DNA of 64,000 nucleotides from Bremerella sp. JC817 (GTDB taxonomy: Bacteria; Planctomycetota; Planctomycetia; Pirellulales; Pirellulaceae). Location: contig NZ_JBFEFG010000247.1 of the NCBI RefSeq assembly GCF_040718835.1, positions 123,738 to 187,737 on the forward strand. Direction: 5' to 3'. The notes under the pieces are model-generated. The model saw nothing but the letters and a program-made list of their open reading frames with translations, ran no database searches and had not been told where the DNA came from. Every line of letters starts with the position of its first letter. Position 1 is the first letter of the stretch. Below, one piece after another: positions 37,317 through 45,357 of this stretch. The translations under genes and the position numbers were made by a program.

Positions 37317-37559
37317 ATGAACGATCGCTTGGATATCAGTAGCGAGCCTGAGTTTGGACCTCCGCGCGACGATTCGGATCAGGGCCGCAAGCCGCGCCCC
37401 TTTCTGGGGGTGAAATTTGATTGCTGCGGGATCTATTCCCGGATCTATCAAAACAAGAAGGCAACGCACTACGTGGGAAATTGTCCTAAGTGTGCGAAAC
37501 AGATCCGAGTGCGGATCGGCCATGGCGGCAGCGACAACCGCTTCTTCACCGCCTTCTAG
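37317..37559 (+). CDS. Small conserved-looking protein with CxxC
   Basis: An 80-residue protein. A polar N-terminus (~30 residues) leads to a compact domain PFLGVKFDCCGIYSRIYQNK, then YVGNCPKCAKQIRVRIG with a CxxC at residues ~55-58. Together with the CC pair at 36-37 it may form a zinc ribbon-like site. The Gly/Phe-rich end (GHGGSDNRFFTAF) is distinctive. I recognise no named family. It is divergent from the leu leader transcript, with its own upstream region. Confidence 0.6.
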   Translation: MNDRLDISSEPEFGPPRDDSDQGRKPRPFLGVKFDCCGIYSRIYQNKKATHYVGNCPKCAKQIRVRIGHGGSDNRFFTAF

Positions 37560-37677
37560 ATACTATAAAGGCCTCTGGCGACCCAAAGGTGCTATCGTAA
37601 GGTGATAGCACCCCAGGGACGTCCATCTTGAGTCGTCTCGATGTTTTCCGTACGATCTGCCGCCCCTTATATCCAGG

Positions 37678-38187
37678 ATGGCTGCCATGATCGACTTCGA
37701 CATTCAACGCTGTACCCGAAAGTGCCACGCGACCGAGCGCGAACTGCGACCGGGCGACTTGTACTTCTCTGTCCTCGTTCCGGAAGGATCGGAGGTCGTT
37801 CGGCTCGACTTCAGCAAAGAGTCGTGGGAAGGTCCGCCGGAGAATGCCATCTGCTGGTGGAAGGCGACCATTCCCGATCCACAATCGAACAAGGTCAGTT
37901 GGGCTCCGCACGACATCATGCTCGATTACTTCGAGCGGCTGCTGCAAGATCCACAGCAACAAGATGCGGCTTATGTCGTTGGCTTGTTGATGGTTCGCCG
38001 GAAGATTGTGCGTCTGGATGATACCGAAAAGGGAGACGACGGCGTCGAACGCCTGGTGCTGGTCGGGTTGAAACGCGAAGGGAACTACAAGATCCCGGTC
38101 GTCGAACCAACTGCCCAACGGATTGCTGAAATTCAAAACGAGTTGACATCGCTGCTGCAAACCGGGGATCCGCCCGCGGCCGAATAA
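37678..38187 (+). CDS. Hypothetical protein with paired cysteines
   Basis: A 169-residue soluble protein; Met4 (MIDFDIQRC) is an alternative start. The N-terminus CTRKCHATERELRPGDLYFSV resembles a small beta domain that begins with a CxxxC. EGPPENAICWWKATIPDP follows. The C-terminal half is helical and charged. No family recognised. It precedes the 38211 lipoprotein gene by 23 bases, so the two are likely co-transcribed and could work together at the envelope, an inference from spacing only. Confidence 0.65.
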   Translation: MAAMIDFDIQRCTRKCHATERELRPGDLYFSVLVPEGSEVVRLDFSKESWEGPPENAICWWKATIPDPQSNKVSWAPHDIMLDYFERLLQDPQQQDAAYVVGLLMVRRKIVRLDDTEKGDDGVERLVLVGLKREGNYKIPVVEPTAQRIAEIQNELTSLLQTGDPPAAE

Positions 38188-38210
38188 CCACGCAACGCAA
38201 GGATGCGCCT

Positions 38211-39416
38211 GTGACACAATTCAATCTGCAGTGGATCGCCGCGATCTTGCTGGTCGGCTTCGCTTGTGGTGCCGGCTGCCCTCGTTTCGTCCAGCCAATC
38301 GATCCGCTGTACCAGTCGCCGGTCGTCTTCAATGCGCCGCCGACCATGGAACAGCTGATGGCTCAGGTCAACACCAACACCCAGCGCGTCCAGTCGCTGG
38401 AATCAGATGGCGCGTCGCTCGGTTTGAGTGGCTTCCCATCGATCCGTGCTCAGATCTACATGATGCCACCGAACAAGTTTCGCATGATTGGCGAGACCGC
38501 CTTGACGGGGCAATTACTCGACATTGGTAGCAATGAAGAAGAGTTCTGGGTCTGGGGACGCGGATTCAATTCGCCGGGCCTCATGTATGCCCGCCACGAC
38601 GAGTTCCAGTATTCGCCGGCCAAAACGATGCTGCCGGTCGAACCAAGCTGGGTAGCCCAGGCCATGGGGCTCGCTTACTTCGATCCCAACGATTTCCACC
38701 AGGGGCCATATCCAACAGCGACCGGCAACTACGAGATCCGCACCACGATTCGTTCTAACTCGGGGCAGCTCACCAAGGTTACGGTTATCGACAAGCAGTA
38801 TGGATACGTGCTTGAACAGCACATGTACGATGCCGCTGGTCAGCCGATCGCTTCGGCGTTGGCCTCGAATCATCGCTACGATCCAAGCTTCGGTGTGTCA
38901 CTTCCTTACAAGGTCGACATCCGTTTGCCGAAGTCGGGAATTGACTTCTCCGTTTCGATCATTGGCTATCGCATCAATCAGTTGACCGAAGGGACCGGAA
39001 CGTTCCGACGGCCTCATCGTCCTGACGTGCCTGAGATTAACCTTGTCGCAGGTGCGGCAGGCCAGACCATGCCGACCGGGCAGCCGCTTCCAACGGGACA
39101 GCCATTGCCAGGCAGTCAGCCGTTACCGACTGGGCAGCCTTATCAGCAGCCGGCTGCGGTCAACGGTCAGATGTTACCTTCAGGTCAGCCTTTGCCAGGG
39201 AGCAACTATGCTCCGGTTCAGCAGGCACCGGCCGGCTATCCGAGTGGTACTCCGCAGTATCAGACTCCGTCGTATCAATCGCCGCAGTACCCAGCGCACA
39301 GTAACTATCCGCTGGGAAGCAATCAGCCGACAGGGGCCAACGATCCGAATCGCTCGGTGTACGAAACGGCCGCCCGGAACGAGTACCAGTCCCCCCCGAT
39401 CCGCGGCTTGCACTAA
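38211..39416 (+). CDS. Putative outer-membrane lipoprotein with Pro/Gln-rich tail
   Basis: A 401-residue protein from GTG 38211. The N-terminal hydrophobic stretch (residues ~8-22) ends in ACGAGC, a plausible but imperfect lipobox (Cys ~24). Residues ~40-270 form a beta-rich domain (for example IRAQIYMMPPNKFRMIGE) reminiscent of LolA/outer-membrane lipoprotein carrier folds, with GNYEIRTTIRSNSGQLTKV inside. Residues ~285-370 are low complexity built from degenerate PTGQPLP/GSQPLP units. Probably a surface or periplasmic lipoprotein; function unknown. Confidence 0.65.
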   Translation: MTQFNLQWIAAILLVGFACGAGCPRFVQPIDPLYQSPVVFNAPPTMEQLMAQVNTNTQRVQSLESDGASLGLSGFPSIRAQIYMMPPNKFRMIGETALTGQLLDIGSNEEEFWVWGRGFNSPGLMYARHDEFQYSPAKTMLPVEPSWVAQAMGLAYFDPNDFHQGPYPTATGNYEIRTTIRSNSGQLTKVTVIDKQYGYVLEQHMYDAAGQPIASALASNHRYDPSFGVSLPYKVDIRLPKSGIDFSVSIIGYRINQLTEGTGTFRRPHRPDVPEINLVAGAAGQTMPTGQPLPTGQPLPGSQPLPTGQPYQQPAAVNGQMLPSGQPLPGSNYAPVQQAPAGYPSGTPQYQTPSYQSPQYPAHSNYPLGSNQPTGANDPNRSVYETAARNEYQSPPIRGLH

Positions 39417-39432
39417 GAGTCTTCGGTTCGAT

Positions 39433-39807
39433 CTAAGAAACGCCAGGAATCTGCAGGCGTTCGGAAGAAGCATCACGCAGGGCCGATTGCAGTCGCTGTT
39501 CGGTCCCGCGATCTTGCAGTTCCTGGATGATGATCCGTCGCGCTGCGATCGTCAGAAATGTGTTGAAACTGCCGGTGCCGTCGAATCGGCGGATCACTTC
39601 CAAGTCGTTTTCGGCGAATCGCTCGAAAGTGGCAACAACGACTTGATCGATCTCTTTTGCGGTTAACGTCCACTTTTGCGACTGTCGGCACTGCTGAACG
39701 ACCTGGATCACCGTGCTGGCATAACGATCGACGAACGTTCGCCAGTGCAGGGCAGGGGCCGCGAGCAAGTCACGGATCAACTGCAAATCGGTCGAAGAGG
39801 GGTTCAT
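39433..39807 (-). CDS. Sigma-70-like region 2 protein lacking region 4
   Basis: A 124-residue protein that ends where a full sigma factor would continue. WRTFVDRYASTVIQVVQQ, then IDQVVVATFERFAENDLEVIRRF and SFNTFLTIAARRIIIQEL follow the order of ECF sigma region 2 (core binding and -10 recognition helices). No region 4 helix-turn-helix follows; the stop comes after a short tail. It could be a truncated gene, an anti-sigma-like decoy or a region-2-only regulator. It is convergent with the 38211 gene, with 16 bases between stops. Confidence 0.55.
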   Translation of the reverse strand: MNPSSTDLQLIRDLLAAPALHWRTFVDRYASTVIQVVQQCRQSQKWTLTAKEIDQVVVATFERFAENDLEVIRRFDGTGSFNTFLTIAARRIIIQELQDRGTEQRLQSALRDASSERLQIPGVS

Positions 39808-40089
39808 CTTGGGGACGCTCCAACGGTCAAAAACATGCTCAAATGAGACTGGGGAAATCTAAACAACTTGAGACTTAAGCTCAATACAGGTTTTACGTTC
39901 GGATAAAGGGGGAAATGGGCCTGGGTTGCCTTGACACCTTATTGAGACAGGAATAAAAAACGGAGGAAAGGTCGGACATCGAATACCTTTCATAGACGCG
40001 ACTTGCGATTCGGGGCAACCCCAAGTCAATCGCCCCGATCTGATACACTTGTTTTCAACAGTGCCCACAGTGGCCAGGAGATACATAGG

Positions 40090-40368
40090 ATGACTCACGT
40101 AGTCTGCGAACCGTGCTTTAACTGCAAGTACACGGATTGCGTTGTTGTGTGCCCCGTCGAGTGCTTCTACGAAGGGGATAAGATTCTGTACATCCATCCC
40201 GAAGAATGTATCGACTGCGAAGCTTGCGTGCCGGAATGCCCGGTCGAAGCGATCTTCCACGAAGACAACGTGCCAGAAGAATGGCAAGGCTTCATCGAAC
40301 TGAATGCCGAAATGGCTCCTCAGTGCGAATCGATCACCGAAAAGAAAGAGCCGCTGGCCGAAGATTAA
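40090..40368 (+). CDS. fdxA: 7Fe ferredoxin, FdxA type
   Basis: The ATG at 40090 follows a GGAGATACATAGG ribosome binding region and gives 92 residues. Cys pattern: Cys9, Cys12, Cys17, Cys21 and Cys25 in [18 protein letters not shown], then Cys40, Cys43, Cys46 and Cys50 in [11 protein letters not shown]. This is the arrangement of seven-iron ferredoxins with one [3Fe-4S] and one [4Fe-4S] cluster. It would carry low-potential electrons in the cytoplasm; partners are not evident. A possible extended -10 (TGATACACT) lies at 40041-40049. Confidence 0.93.
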   Translation: MTHVVCEPCFNCKYTDCVVVCPVECFYEGDKILYIHPEECIDCEACVPECPVEAIFHEDNVPEEWQGFIELNAEMAPQCESITEKKEPLAED

Positions 40369-40404
40369 GTCGCGCCGCGGACTTTGCTTCTCGCATCGTC
40401 AAAG

Positions 40405-40436
40405 AAGGCCATGGCAGATTTGCCGTGGCCTTTTTT
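40405..40436 (+). terminator. Intrinsic terminator after ferredoxin gene
   Basis: A 12-bp stem (one G-U pair) between 40405-40416 and 40421-40432 with the tetraloop GATT, followed by a T run to 40436. It lies 37 bases after the ferredoxin stop. Confidence 0.88.
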
Positions 40437-40662
40437 CATGCGCCGATGGCAAGTCGACGCTCCGATGGCTAACGCCAGACGAACCTCCTGAGGGAGAGCG
40501 TGTCAAGTCGATTCCGAACGGATTTTTGTCGCCTGCCTGGCGATGGCGCTTATTCGTCAGACTCGTATTGCTTCCCGTTCTGAGGCAAGGTTAGGATGAA
40601 ATCATGCTAACATGCCGCGACTGCCGCGGTCTTCTCGACTGCAAAACGGAAGGACCTTTCTA

Positions 40663-40977
40663 ATGAGTCAATTTACTTGCCAGTGCTGCCAGCAAGTTTT
40701 TGACAAAAGCAGCGATCCGTGCTTTGTCGTACGTGTCACTGCGTTCTTGGAAATTGAGCCTTGCTTCGACGAAGACGACTACAACGATACCGATCGCGAT
40801 AACCTCTCGGCGCTTGCCGATACGTTAGAACGCGTCTATCCCATTGCTGATCCAACCTTGCACGAAGATCAGGCCGAACGTGACTATCGGCTCTGTCGTG
40901 ACTGCTACCAGCAGTTCATGAAAGATCCGGTCGGACGCGAATCGACCGCTGCTTCGATATCCTTCAGCGACAACTAA
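40663..40977 (+). CDS. Small protein with two CxxC-type Cys pairs
   Basis: The ATG at 40663, preceded by GGAAGGACC, gives 104 residues. CQCCQQVF (residues ~5-12) and CRDCYQQF (~83-90) bracket an acidic middle (EDDYNDTDRDN); together the cysteines would make a zinc-ribbon site. I do not recognise a family. It is monocistronic, following the ferredoxin terminator. The strong ribosome binding site argues that it is a real gene. Confidence 0.65.
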   Translation: MSQFTCQCCQQVFDKSSDPCFVVRVTAFLEIEPCFDEDDYNDTDRDNLSALADTLERVYPIADPTLHEDQAERDYRLCRDCYQQFMKDPVGRESTAASISFSDN

Positions 40978-41519
40978 TTCGCTGGGACGCTATTCTTGTG
41001 ATCCTCCCCAACGACGGACCTACGGTTGCAGGTCGAACGTCAAAGGGGCATTCCCTGTATCGGCGGCTTCTCCTGAGCACTGATCGGTGCGGCGAGGAAC
41101 AAGAGCTGACTTACGATTGAAGTCTAGGGGAGGGCGAACGAATTGCTCCCTGCCAGATTCGCCGGCCATGATCACTTGTTCCGAATTGCGCCGAGCAATT
41201 CAGGGCAGCAAAGAGAACTGGTCATCCGCATGCCATTCATGTTTTCCTGGATGGCACTTCCCCCGCAATCTTCATCGCGTGATCAAGTGATGCCCTGGCA
41301 GAAGGGGCACCGTTGGATAGAGCTTGGCCAGATGGTTATACCACTCTAAAGCGGCGGTTTGCCTGGGCGGCGCTCAATCGTTTGGCCCGTTGTGACACCT
41401 CCAATTGACGGATAAACTGGGGGTTTGGTCGCGTCAGAGCCAGCTTGACTGGGGCTTTGGACTCCCCACGCGACGCGTGTTAACCCTTCAGCACCTCACC
41501 TACCGAAAAGAAACCGAAC
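40978..41519. other. Long intergenic region upstream of isopropylmalate dehydrogenase-like gene
   Basis: No gene is supported in these 542 bases. A 9-bp inverted repeat GAATTGCTC / GAGCAATTC (41140-41148 and 41193-41201) and a short TGGGG...CCCCA hairpin near 41452-41467 are visible. A tentative promoter TTGTGA-17-TAAACT lies at 41390-41418, about 100 bases before the ATG. I looked for a Leu-rich leader peptide here and found none. Confidence 0.4.
41390..41418 (+). promoter_or_regulatory. Tentative promoter for the 41520 gene
   Basis: TTGTGA (41390-41395) and TAAACT (41413-41418) with a 17-base spacer, each 4/6 to consensus, about 100 bases upstream of the start codon. Confidence 0.3.
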
Positions 41520-42584
41520 ATGAAAATTGCCGTTATTGGTGGAGATGGAACCGGCCCCGAAGTCACCGCAGAAGCGCTGAAAGTGATGGACGCGGTCGCC
41601 AAACTGGAAGGATTTACCATCGAGAAGACCGATTTCGGCTTTGGTGGTGATCATTACCTGAAGACGGGCGAAATCTTGCCAGAAGGTGCTGTCGACGAGC
41701 TGAAGAAGTTCGACGCCATCTTCCTGGGTGCCATCGGTCACCCAGAAGTTGCTCCGGGCATCCTGGAAAAGGGCCTGTTGCTGCAACTCCGTTTCCAGTT
41801 GGACCAGTACATCAACCTGCGTCCTGTGAAGCTGTACCCAGGCGTCGAAACGCCTTTGAAGGACAAGGGCCCGAAGGAAATCGACTTCGTCGTAGTCCGT
41901 GAAAACACCGAAGACCTTTATGCCGGTGTGGGTGGTTTCCTGAAGAAGGGGACCGCCGACGAAGTGGCGACCCAAACCGCCATGTATACCCGCAAGGGTT
42001 GCGAACGCTGGTTGCGTTGGGCCTTCGAATACACCCAGAAGCGAAACAACCCGAAAGGTAAGAAGCTGACGCTGGTCGCCAAGACCAACGTGCTGACCTT
42101 CGGTCACGACCTGATCTGGCGCACGTTCCAGGAAGTCGCCAAGGACTATCCAGACGTCGAACCAGATTACAACCACGTCGATGCATGCTGCATGTGGATG
42201 GTTAAGAATCCGGAATATTACGACGTGATCGCCACCACCAACATGTTCGGCGACATCATCACTGACCTGGCAGGGATCCTGCAGGGTGGCATGGGGGTTG
42301 CTGCTGGTGGTAACATCAATCCTGACGCCGGTGGTACCAGCATGTACGAGCCGATGGGTGGAAGTGCACCGAAGTACACCGGTAAGAACGTAATCAACCC
42401 AATAGCTGCGATCAGTGCTGCTGCGATGCTGCTGGAACATACCGGTCAGCCCGCTGCTGGTGCTCGCGTTATGCAGGCCATCCAAACGGTGACCGGCACC
42501 AAGATGAAGAGCCAGAGCGCTGGCAAGATGGGATACAGCACGACCGAAGTCGGCGACCTGGTCGTCGAAGCTTTGGGTTCGTAG
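41520..42584 (+). CDS. leuB: Isocitrate/isopropylmalate-family dehydrogenase, probably 3-isopropylmalate dehydrogenase
   Basis: A 354-residue NAD-dependent beta-decarboxylating dehydrogenase. IGGDGTGPEV (residues 6-15) starts the fold. LRFQLDQYINLRPVKL (~91-106) contains the substrate-binding arginines. VVVRENTEDLYAG (~125-137) and AKTNVL (~184-189) hold the catalytic Tyr and Lys. DACCMWMVKNPEYYDVIATTNMFGDI... holds the metal-binding aspartates near residues 222-250. Length is normal. Sequence alone cannot fully separate isopropylmalate from related acids such as tartrate. The nearby attenuated leuA makes leucine synthesis the best guess. Confidence 0.85.
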   Translation: MKIAVIGGDGTGPEVTAEALKVMDAVAKLEGFTIEKTDFGFGGDHYLKTGEILPEGAVDELKKFDAIFLGAIGHPEVAPGILEKGLLLQLRFQLDQYINLRPVKLYPGVETPLKDKGPKEIDFVVVRENTEDLYAGVGGFLKKGTADEVATQTAMYTRKGCERWLRWAFEYTQKRNNPKGKKLTLVAKTNVLTFGHDLIWRTFQEVAKDYPDVEPDYNHVDACCMWMVKNPEYYDVIATTNMFGDIITDLAGILQGGMGVAAGGNINPDAGGTSMYEPMGGSAPKYTGKNVINPIAAISAAAMLLEHTGQPAAGARVMQAIQTVTGTKMKSQSAGKMGYSTTEVGDLVVEALGS

Positions 42585-42662
42585 TTCCCATTTGACGCAC
42601 GTCTTCGCCAGGCCGACTGGCAGTGGCCTAGACGCAGCGCAGGCGAATTGAAAATCCACTTT

Positions 42663-42705
42663 GAGGTGGCTGGAAGTCGTGTTGATCGCGATTTCCAGCC
42701 ACCTC
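42663..42705 (+). terminator. Hairpin after the 41520 gene
   Basis: A perfect 13-bp stem GAGGTGGCTGGAA / TTCCAGCCACCTC (42663-42675 and 42693-42705) with a 17-base loop, 80 bases after the stop. There is no T run, so its efficiency as a terminator is uncertain. Confidence 0.5.
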
Positions 42706-42765
42706 GTTGCATGAACCAAGGTTAGTTTCGGCGAGCCATCCCTAGCCCTTCAAGGAGCGAGCATC

Positions 42766-43542
42766 ATGTCGGTAAAAAGTCTGTTCGATTTGACCGGTCG
42801 CAAGGCATTGGTAACGGGAGGCAGCAAGGGAATCGGTAAAGCGATTGCCCGAGCCTTTGCCGAATGCGGCGCCGATGTCTGCATCACGGCCCGTCACGAA
42901 GAAGAACTGCAAGCCGCCGCGAAAGAAATCGCCCAGGGGCTCAGCGGCCGAGTCGAGTATCGCGTTTGCGATATGGGAGATCGCGCGGCGGTCGATGCGA
43001 TGTCGATCGACGTCCTGCAATCGCTCCAGGGAATCGACATTTTGGTGAACAATGCCGGGACGAACAAACCTGAAATCTTAACGGAAACTACCGACGATGT
43101 TTGGGATGAAGTGTTAGAACTCAACTTCACCGCGTGCATGCGTTTAGCCCGCCATGTTGTTCCGGGGATGAAGGAAAAAAACTGGGGGCGAATCATCCAT
43201 CTCTCGAGTGTCATGGCGCTAGCCTCGAATCCGGGTCGAGGACTCTATTCCGGAACGAAAGCGGCACTCATCGGTATGGCCAGAGCACACGCGTTGGAAC
43301 TAGGGCCTTACGGAATCACCGTGAATTGCATTTGTCCTGGCCCGATTGCTACCGACCTGCCGATGAGCTTGTTAAACGACGAGCAAAAACAGCGTTTCGC
43401 CGAGCGAACCGCCGTCAAAAGGTGGGGTGAGACGATGGATATGGTAGGTCCCGCCTTGTTGCTAGGTAGTGACGCGGGAGCCTACATTACAGGTACCACC
43501 ATCCTTGCCGATGGTGGCCTCATTTGCCGAACGTTCGACTAA
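42766..43542 (+). CDS. SDR-family oxidoreductase
   Basis: A 258-residue classical short-chain dehydrogenase. TGGSKGIG (residues ~17-24) binds the cofactor, NNAG (~90-93) stabilises the fold, and Ser (HLSS, ~143) with Tyr and Lys of YSGTK (~157-161) form the active site. Arg/His residues after strand 2 (TARHEEEL) are compatible with NADP. It resembles gluconate 5-dehydrogenase/FabG-like reductases; the substrate is undetermined. It follows the 41520 gene after a hairpin, so it is probably separately transcribed. Confidence 0.9.
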   Translation: MSVKSLFDLTGRKALVTGGSKGIGKAIARAFAECGADVCITARHEEELQAAAKEIAQGLSGRVEYRVCDMGDRAAVDAMSIDVLQSLQGIDILVNNAGTNKPEILTETTDDVWDEVLELNFTACMRLARHVVPGMKEKNWGRIIHLSSVMALASNPGRGLYSGTKAALIGMARAHALELGPYGITVNCICPGPIATDLPMSLLNDEQKQRFAERTAVKRWGETMDMVGPALLLGSDAGAYITGTTILADGGLICRTFD

Positions 43543-43683
43543 GCCTTGCGTGATGTGTTGAATCCGCCAAGAGCCAATCTTCGCGGATCGCATGTCGACG
43601 CCTTGTCGGGGCTGGTCGAATTTAAGACGTGACTACCTTTAGATGAATCGCTTCGCGCTCGTGAAGCGAGACTTGGCTTGCTC

Positions 43684-44040
43684 ATGAATCTACAGATCGT
43701 TTCCACGAAAGACAGCCACGTACACATCGCCGTTTCTGGGCGAGTCAGCCAGGACGGTATGTCCCGCGATCAAGAACCGATCGCGACGCTGCTTGGTCCC
43801 GAGGCCTACACGCTGACCGTTCTTCTCGATCTGGGAGGGGCTGAAGTGATTGACTCCAGCGGAATCGGTTGGCTGCTGACCTGCCATAAACGATTCGCGG
43901 AAAATGGCGGCCGCATGGTTTGCTATTCGGCTCCGCCAGCGGTGGCGAACGTCTTCAAACTGATGCGTATGGATCTTGTCTTTGATAGCGCGGCCAATGC
44001 TGCGGAAGCGGAGAAACTAGCTGGTGTCAACTCACAATAA
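43684..44040 (+). CDS. STAS-domain protein (anti-sigma factor antagonist-like)
   Basis: The ATG at 43684 is preferred to a TTG two codons upstream; 118 residues. The fold is STAS: VHIAVSGRVSQDG (~12-24), then LLDLGGAEVIDSSGIGWLL (~47-65), where Ser58 or Ser59 is the conserved phosphorylatable position. The C-terminus fits an anti-anti-sigma antagonist. It overlaps the GspE/PilT-like ATPase gene by 17 bases, so the two are translationally coupled. This suggests the STAS protein regulates or docks with that ATPase rather than a sigma factor. Confidence 0.88.
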   Translation: MNLQIVSTKDSHVHIAVSGRVSQDGMSRDQEPIATLLGPEAYTLTVLLDLGGAEVIDSSGIGWLLTCHKRFAENGGRMVCYSAPPAVANVFKLMRMDLVFDSAANAAEAEKLAGVNSQ

Positions 44041-45268
44041 GAACTCCCACGGAATCGACTTCGCCCAGATCGACAGCGATAACCTTGAACCTGAAGCCCA
44101 GATGCGGTTGCTGATCGAGCACTGCGCGATGGTGGGTGCCAGTGACTTGTTTATCTTCGCCGGCGAACCGCACTACCAGATCGCCATGCGGATGTGGGGA
44201 CGGATGAAGAACATCACCACCCTTGCCGCCAGCGAAGGTCGCCAACTGCTGAACTACGTGAAGGCATTGGCCGGCATCGACATCACCGAACGTCGCCGTC
44301 CGCAAGATGGACGCTGGATCTATCGCGACGACGAAAAGGTAATCGACCTGCGATTGAACCTGATCCCGACCCGGGAAGGGGAAGACCTGACGATCCGCTT
44401 GCTCGATCGGGCCAACAATCTGCTGTCGATCGATCAGATCGGTCTCGGTCGTCACGACCGCAACGCGTTGATGGAAATGCTGCAGTCGGAATCGGGATTG
44501 GTCCTGGTGACTGGCCCGACCGGCACCGGCAAGACAACGACGCTTTATGCCTGTCTCCAGCATCTGAACGACGGCAGTCGCAAGATCAACACGCTGGAAG
44601 ACCCGATCGAGTTCTCGCTGCCAGGCATTCGCCAGTCGCAAGTGAACACGAAGGTTGGCCTCGACTTCCCAGAGCTACTTCGCGGCGTGATTCGTCAGCA
44701 GCCTGATATCATCATGGTCGGGGAGATCCGCGATAAAGAGACCGCCGTCACCGCCGTTCGCGCGGCCAACAGCGGGCACCTCGTCTTTGCCACGCTGCAT
44801 GCCCCGGTCGCTACCGGTGCGGTGCAAAGCATGCTTTCGTTCGACATTCATCCTTACTTCCTGGCAAGCTGCCTGCGAGGAGTAATCGCTCAGCGATTGG
44901 TACGAACGCTCGATCCTGAAACGCGGATGAAGTACGAGCTTGGTTCGACCGGCAACACGTTCGCCGACATTGAAGCCTTGCTTGAACCAGGCGAAGGGAC
45001 TTACTTCTATGGCCCTGATCCATCGGCCGAGAATGAAGGCTACTGCGGCCGGACGGCGATCTTCGAGATGGTGACCGTCAATCGTGGGCTGCGAGAAGCG
45101 ATCGTTGCCCGGCATCCAACTCACGAGTTGGAGAAGATGGCCGAAGAGATGGGCATGATCACCTTCCGCAAAGCGGCAATGCTAAAGGTCGCCCAGGGCG
45201 TTACCAGCATGGAAGAGGTATTCAAGAACATCCCGGTCGAGTACCTCGACCTGGAAACGAATAGCTAA
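44024..45268 (+). CDS. GspE/PilB/PilT-superfamily secretion ATPase
   Basis: A 414-residue ATPase starting at GTG 44024. Walker A GPTGTGKTT is at residues 164-172, followed by the Asp box (NTLEDPIEF, ~188-196), Walker B (IIMVGEIRD, ~225-233) and the His box (GHLVFATLHA, ~246-255). The C-terminal GRTAIFEMV segment is PilB/GspE-like. It lacks the N-terminal N1E domain and the tetracysteine zinc site of typical type II ATPases. The usual pilus or secretion genes are not adjacent. It probably powers a pseudopilus or motility system encoded elsewhere, possibly serving DUF1559-type pilins. Confidence 0.88.
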   Translation: MSTHNKNSHGIDFAQIDSDNLEPEAQMRLLIEHCAMVGASDLFIFAGEPHYQIAMRMWGRMKNITTLAASEGRQLLNYVKALAGIDITERRRPQDGRWIYRDDEKVIDLRLNLIPTREGEDLTIRLLDRANNLLSIDQIGLGRHDRNALMEMLQSESGLVLVTGPTGTGKTTTLYACLQHLNDGSRKINTLEDPIEFSLPGIRQSQVNTKVGLDFPELLRGVIRQQPDIIMVGEIRDKETAVTAVRAANSGHLVFATLHAPVATGAVQSMLSFDIHPYFLASCLRGVIAQRLVRTLDPETRMKYELGSTGNTFADIEALLEPGEGTYFYGPDPSAENEGYCGRTAIFEMVTVNRGLREAIVARHPTHELEKMAEEMGMITFRKAAMLKVAQGVTSMEEVFKNIPVEYLDLETNS

Positions 45269-45301
45269 GCCAGCGGCTGGTAGCCATCAAGGAACAGGAA
45301 G

Positions 45302-45333
45302 GGCCCGGTGAAGCATCGACTTCGCCGGGCCTT
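45302..45333. terminator. Bidirectional terminator between convergent genes
   Basis: A 12-bp stem (one G-U pair) between 45302-45313 and 45320-45331 with a 6-base loop, flanked by TT on the plus strand and CC on the minus strand. It lies between the convergent ATPase and 45358 genes. Confidence 0.6.
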
Positions 45334-45357
45334 GCTGTTGAAACGCGAAGGTGTGGC

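Noticed and set aside
41140..41201. 9-bp inverted repeat GAATTGCTC/GAGCAATTC
   Set aside because: Too widely spaced to be a terminator and not near a promoter I could identify; recorded only in the intergenic note.
41496..42719. A 407-codon minus-strand frame opposite the isopropylmalate dehydrogenase-like gene
   Set aside because: Shadow; the plus strand has the catalytic motifs.
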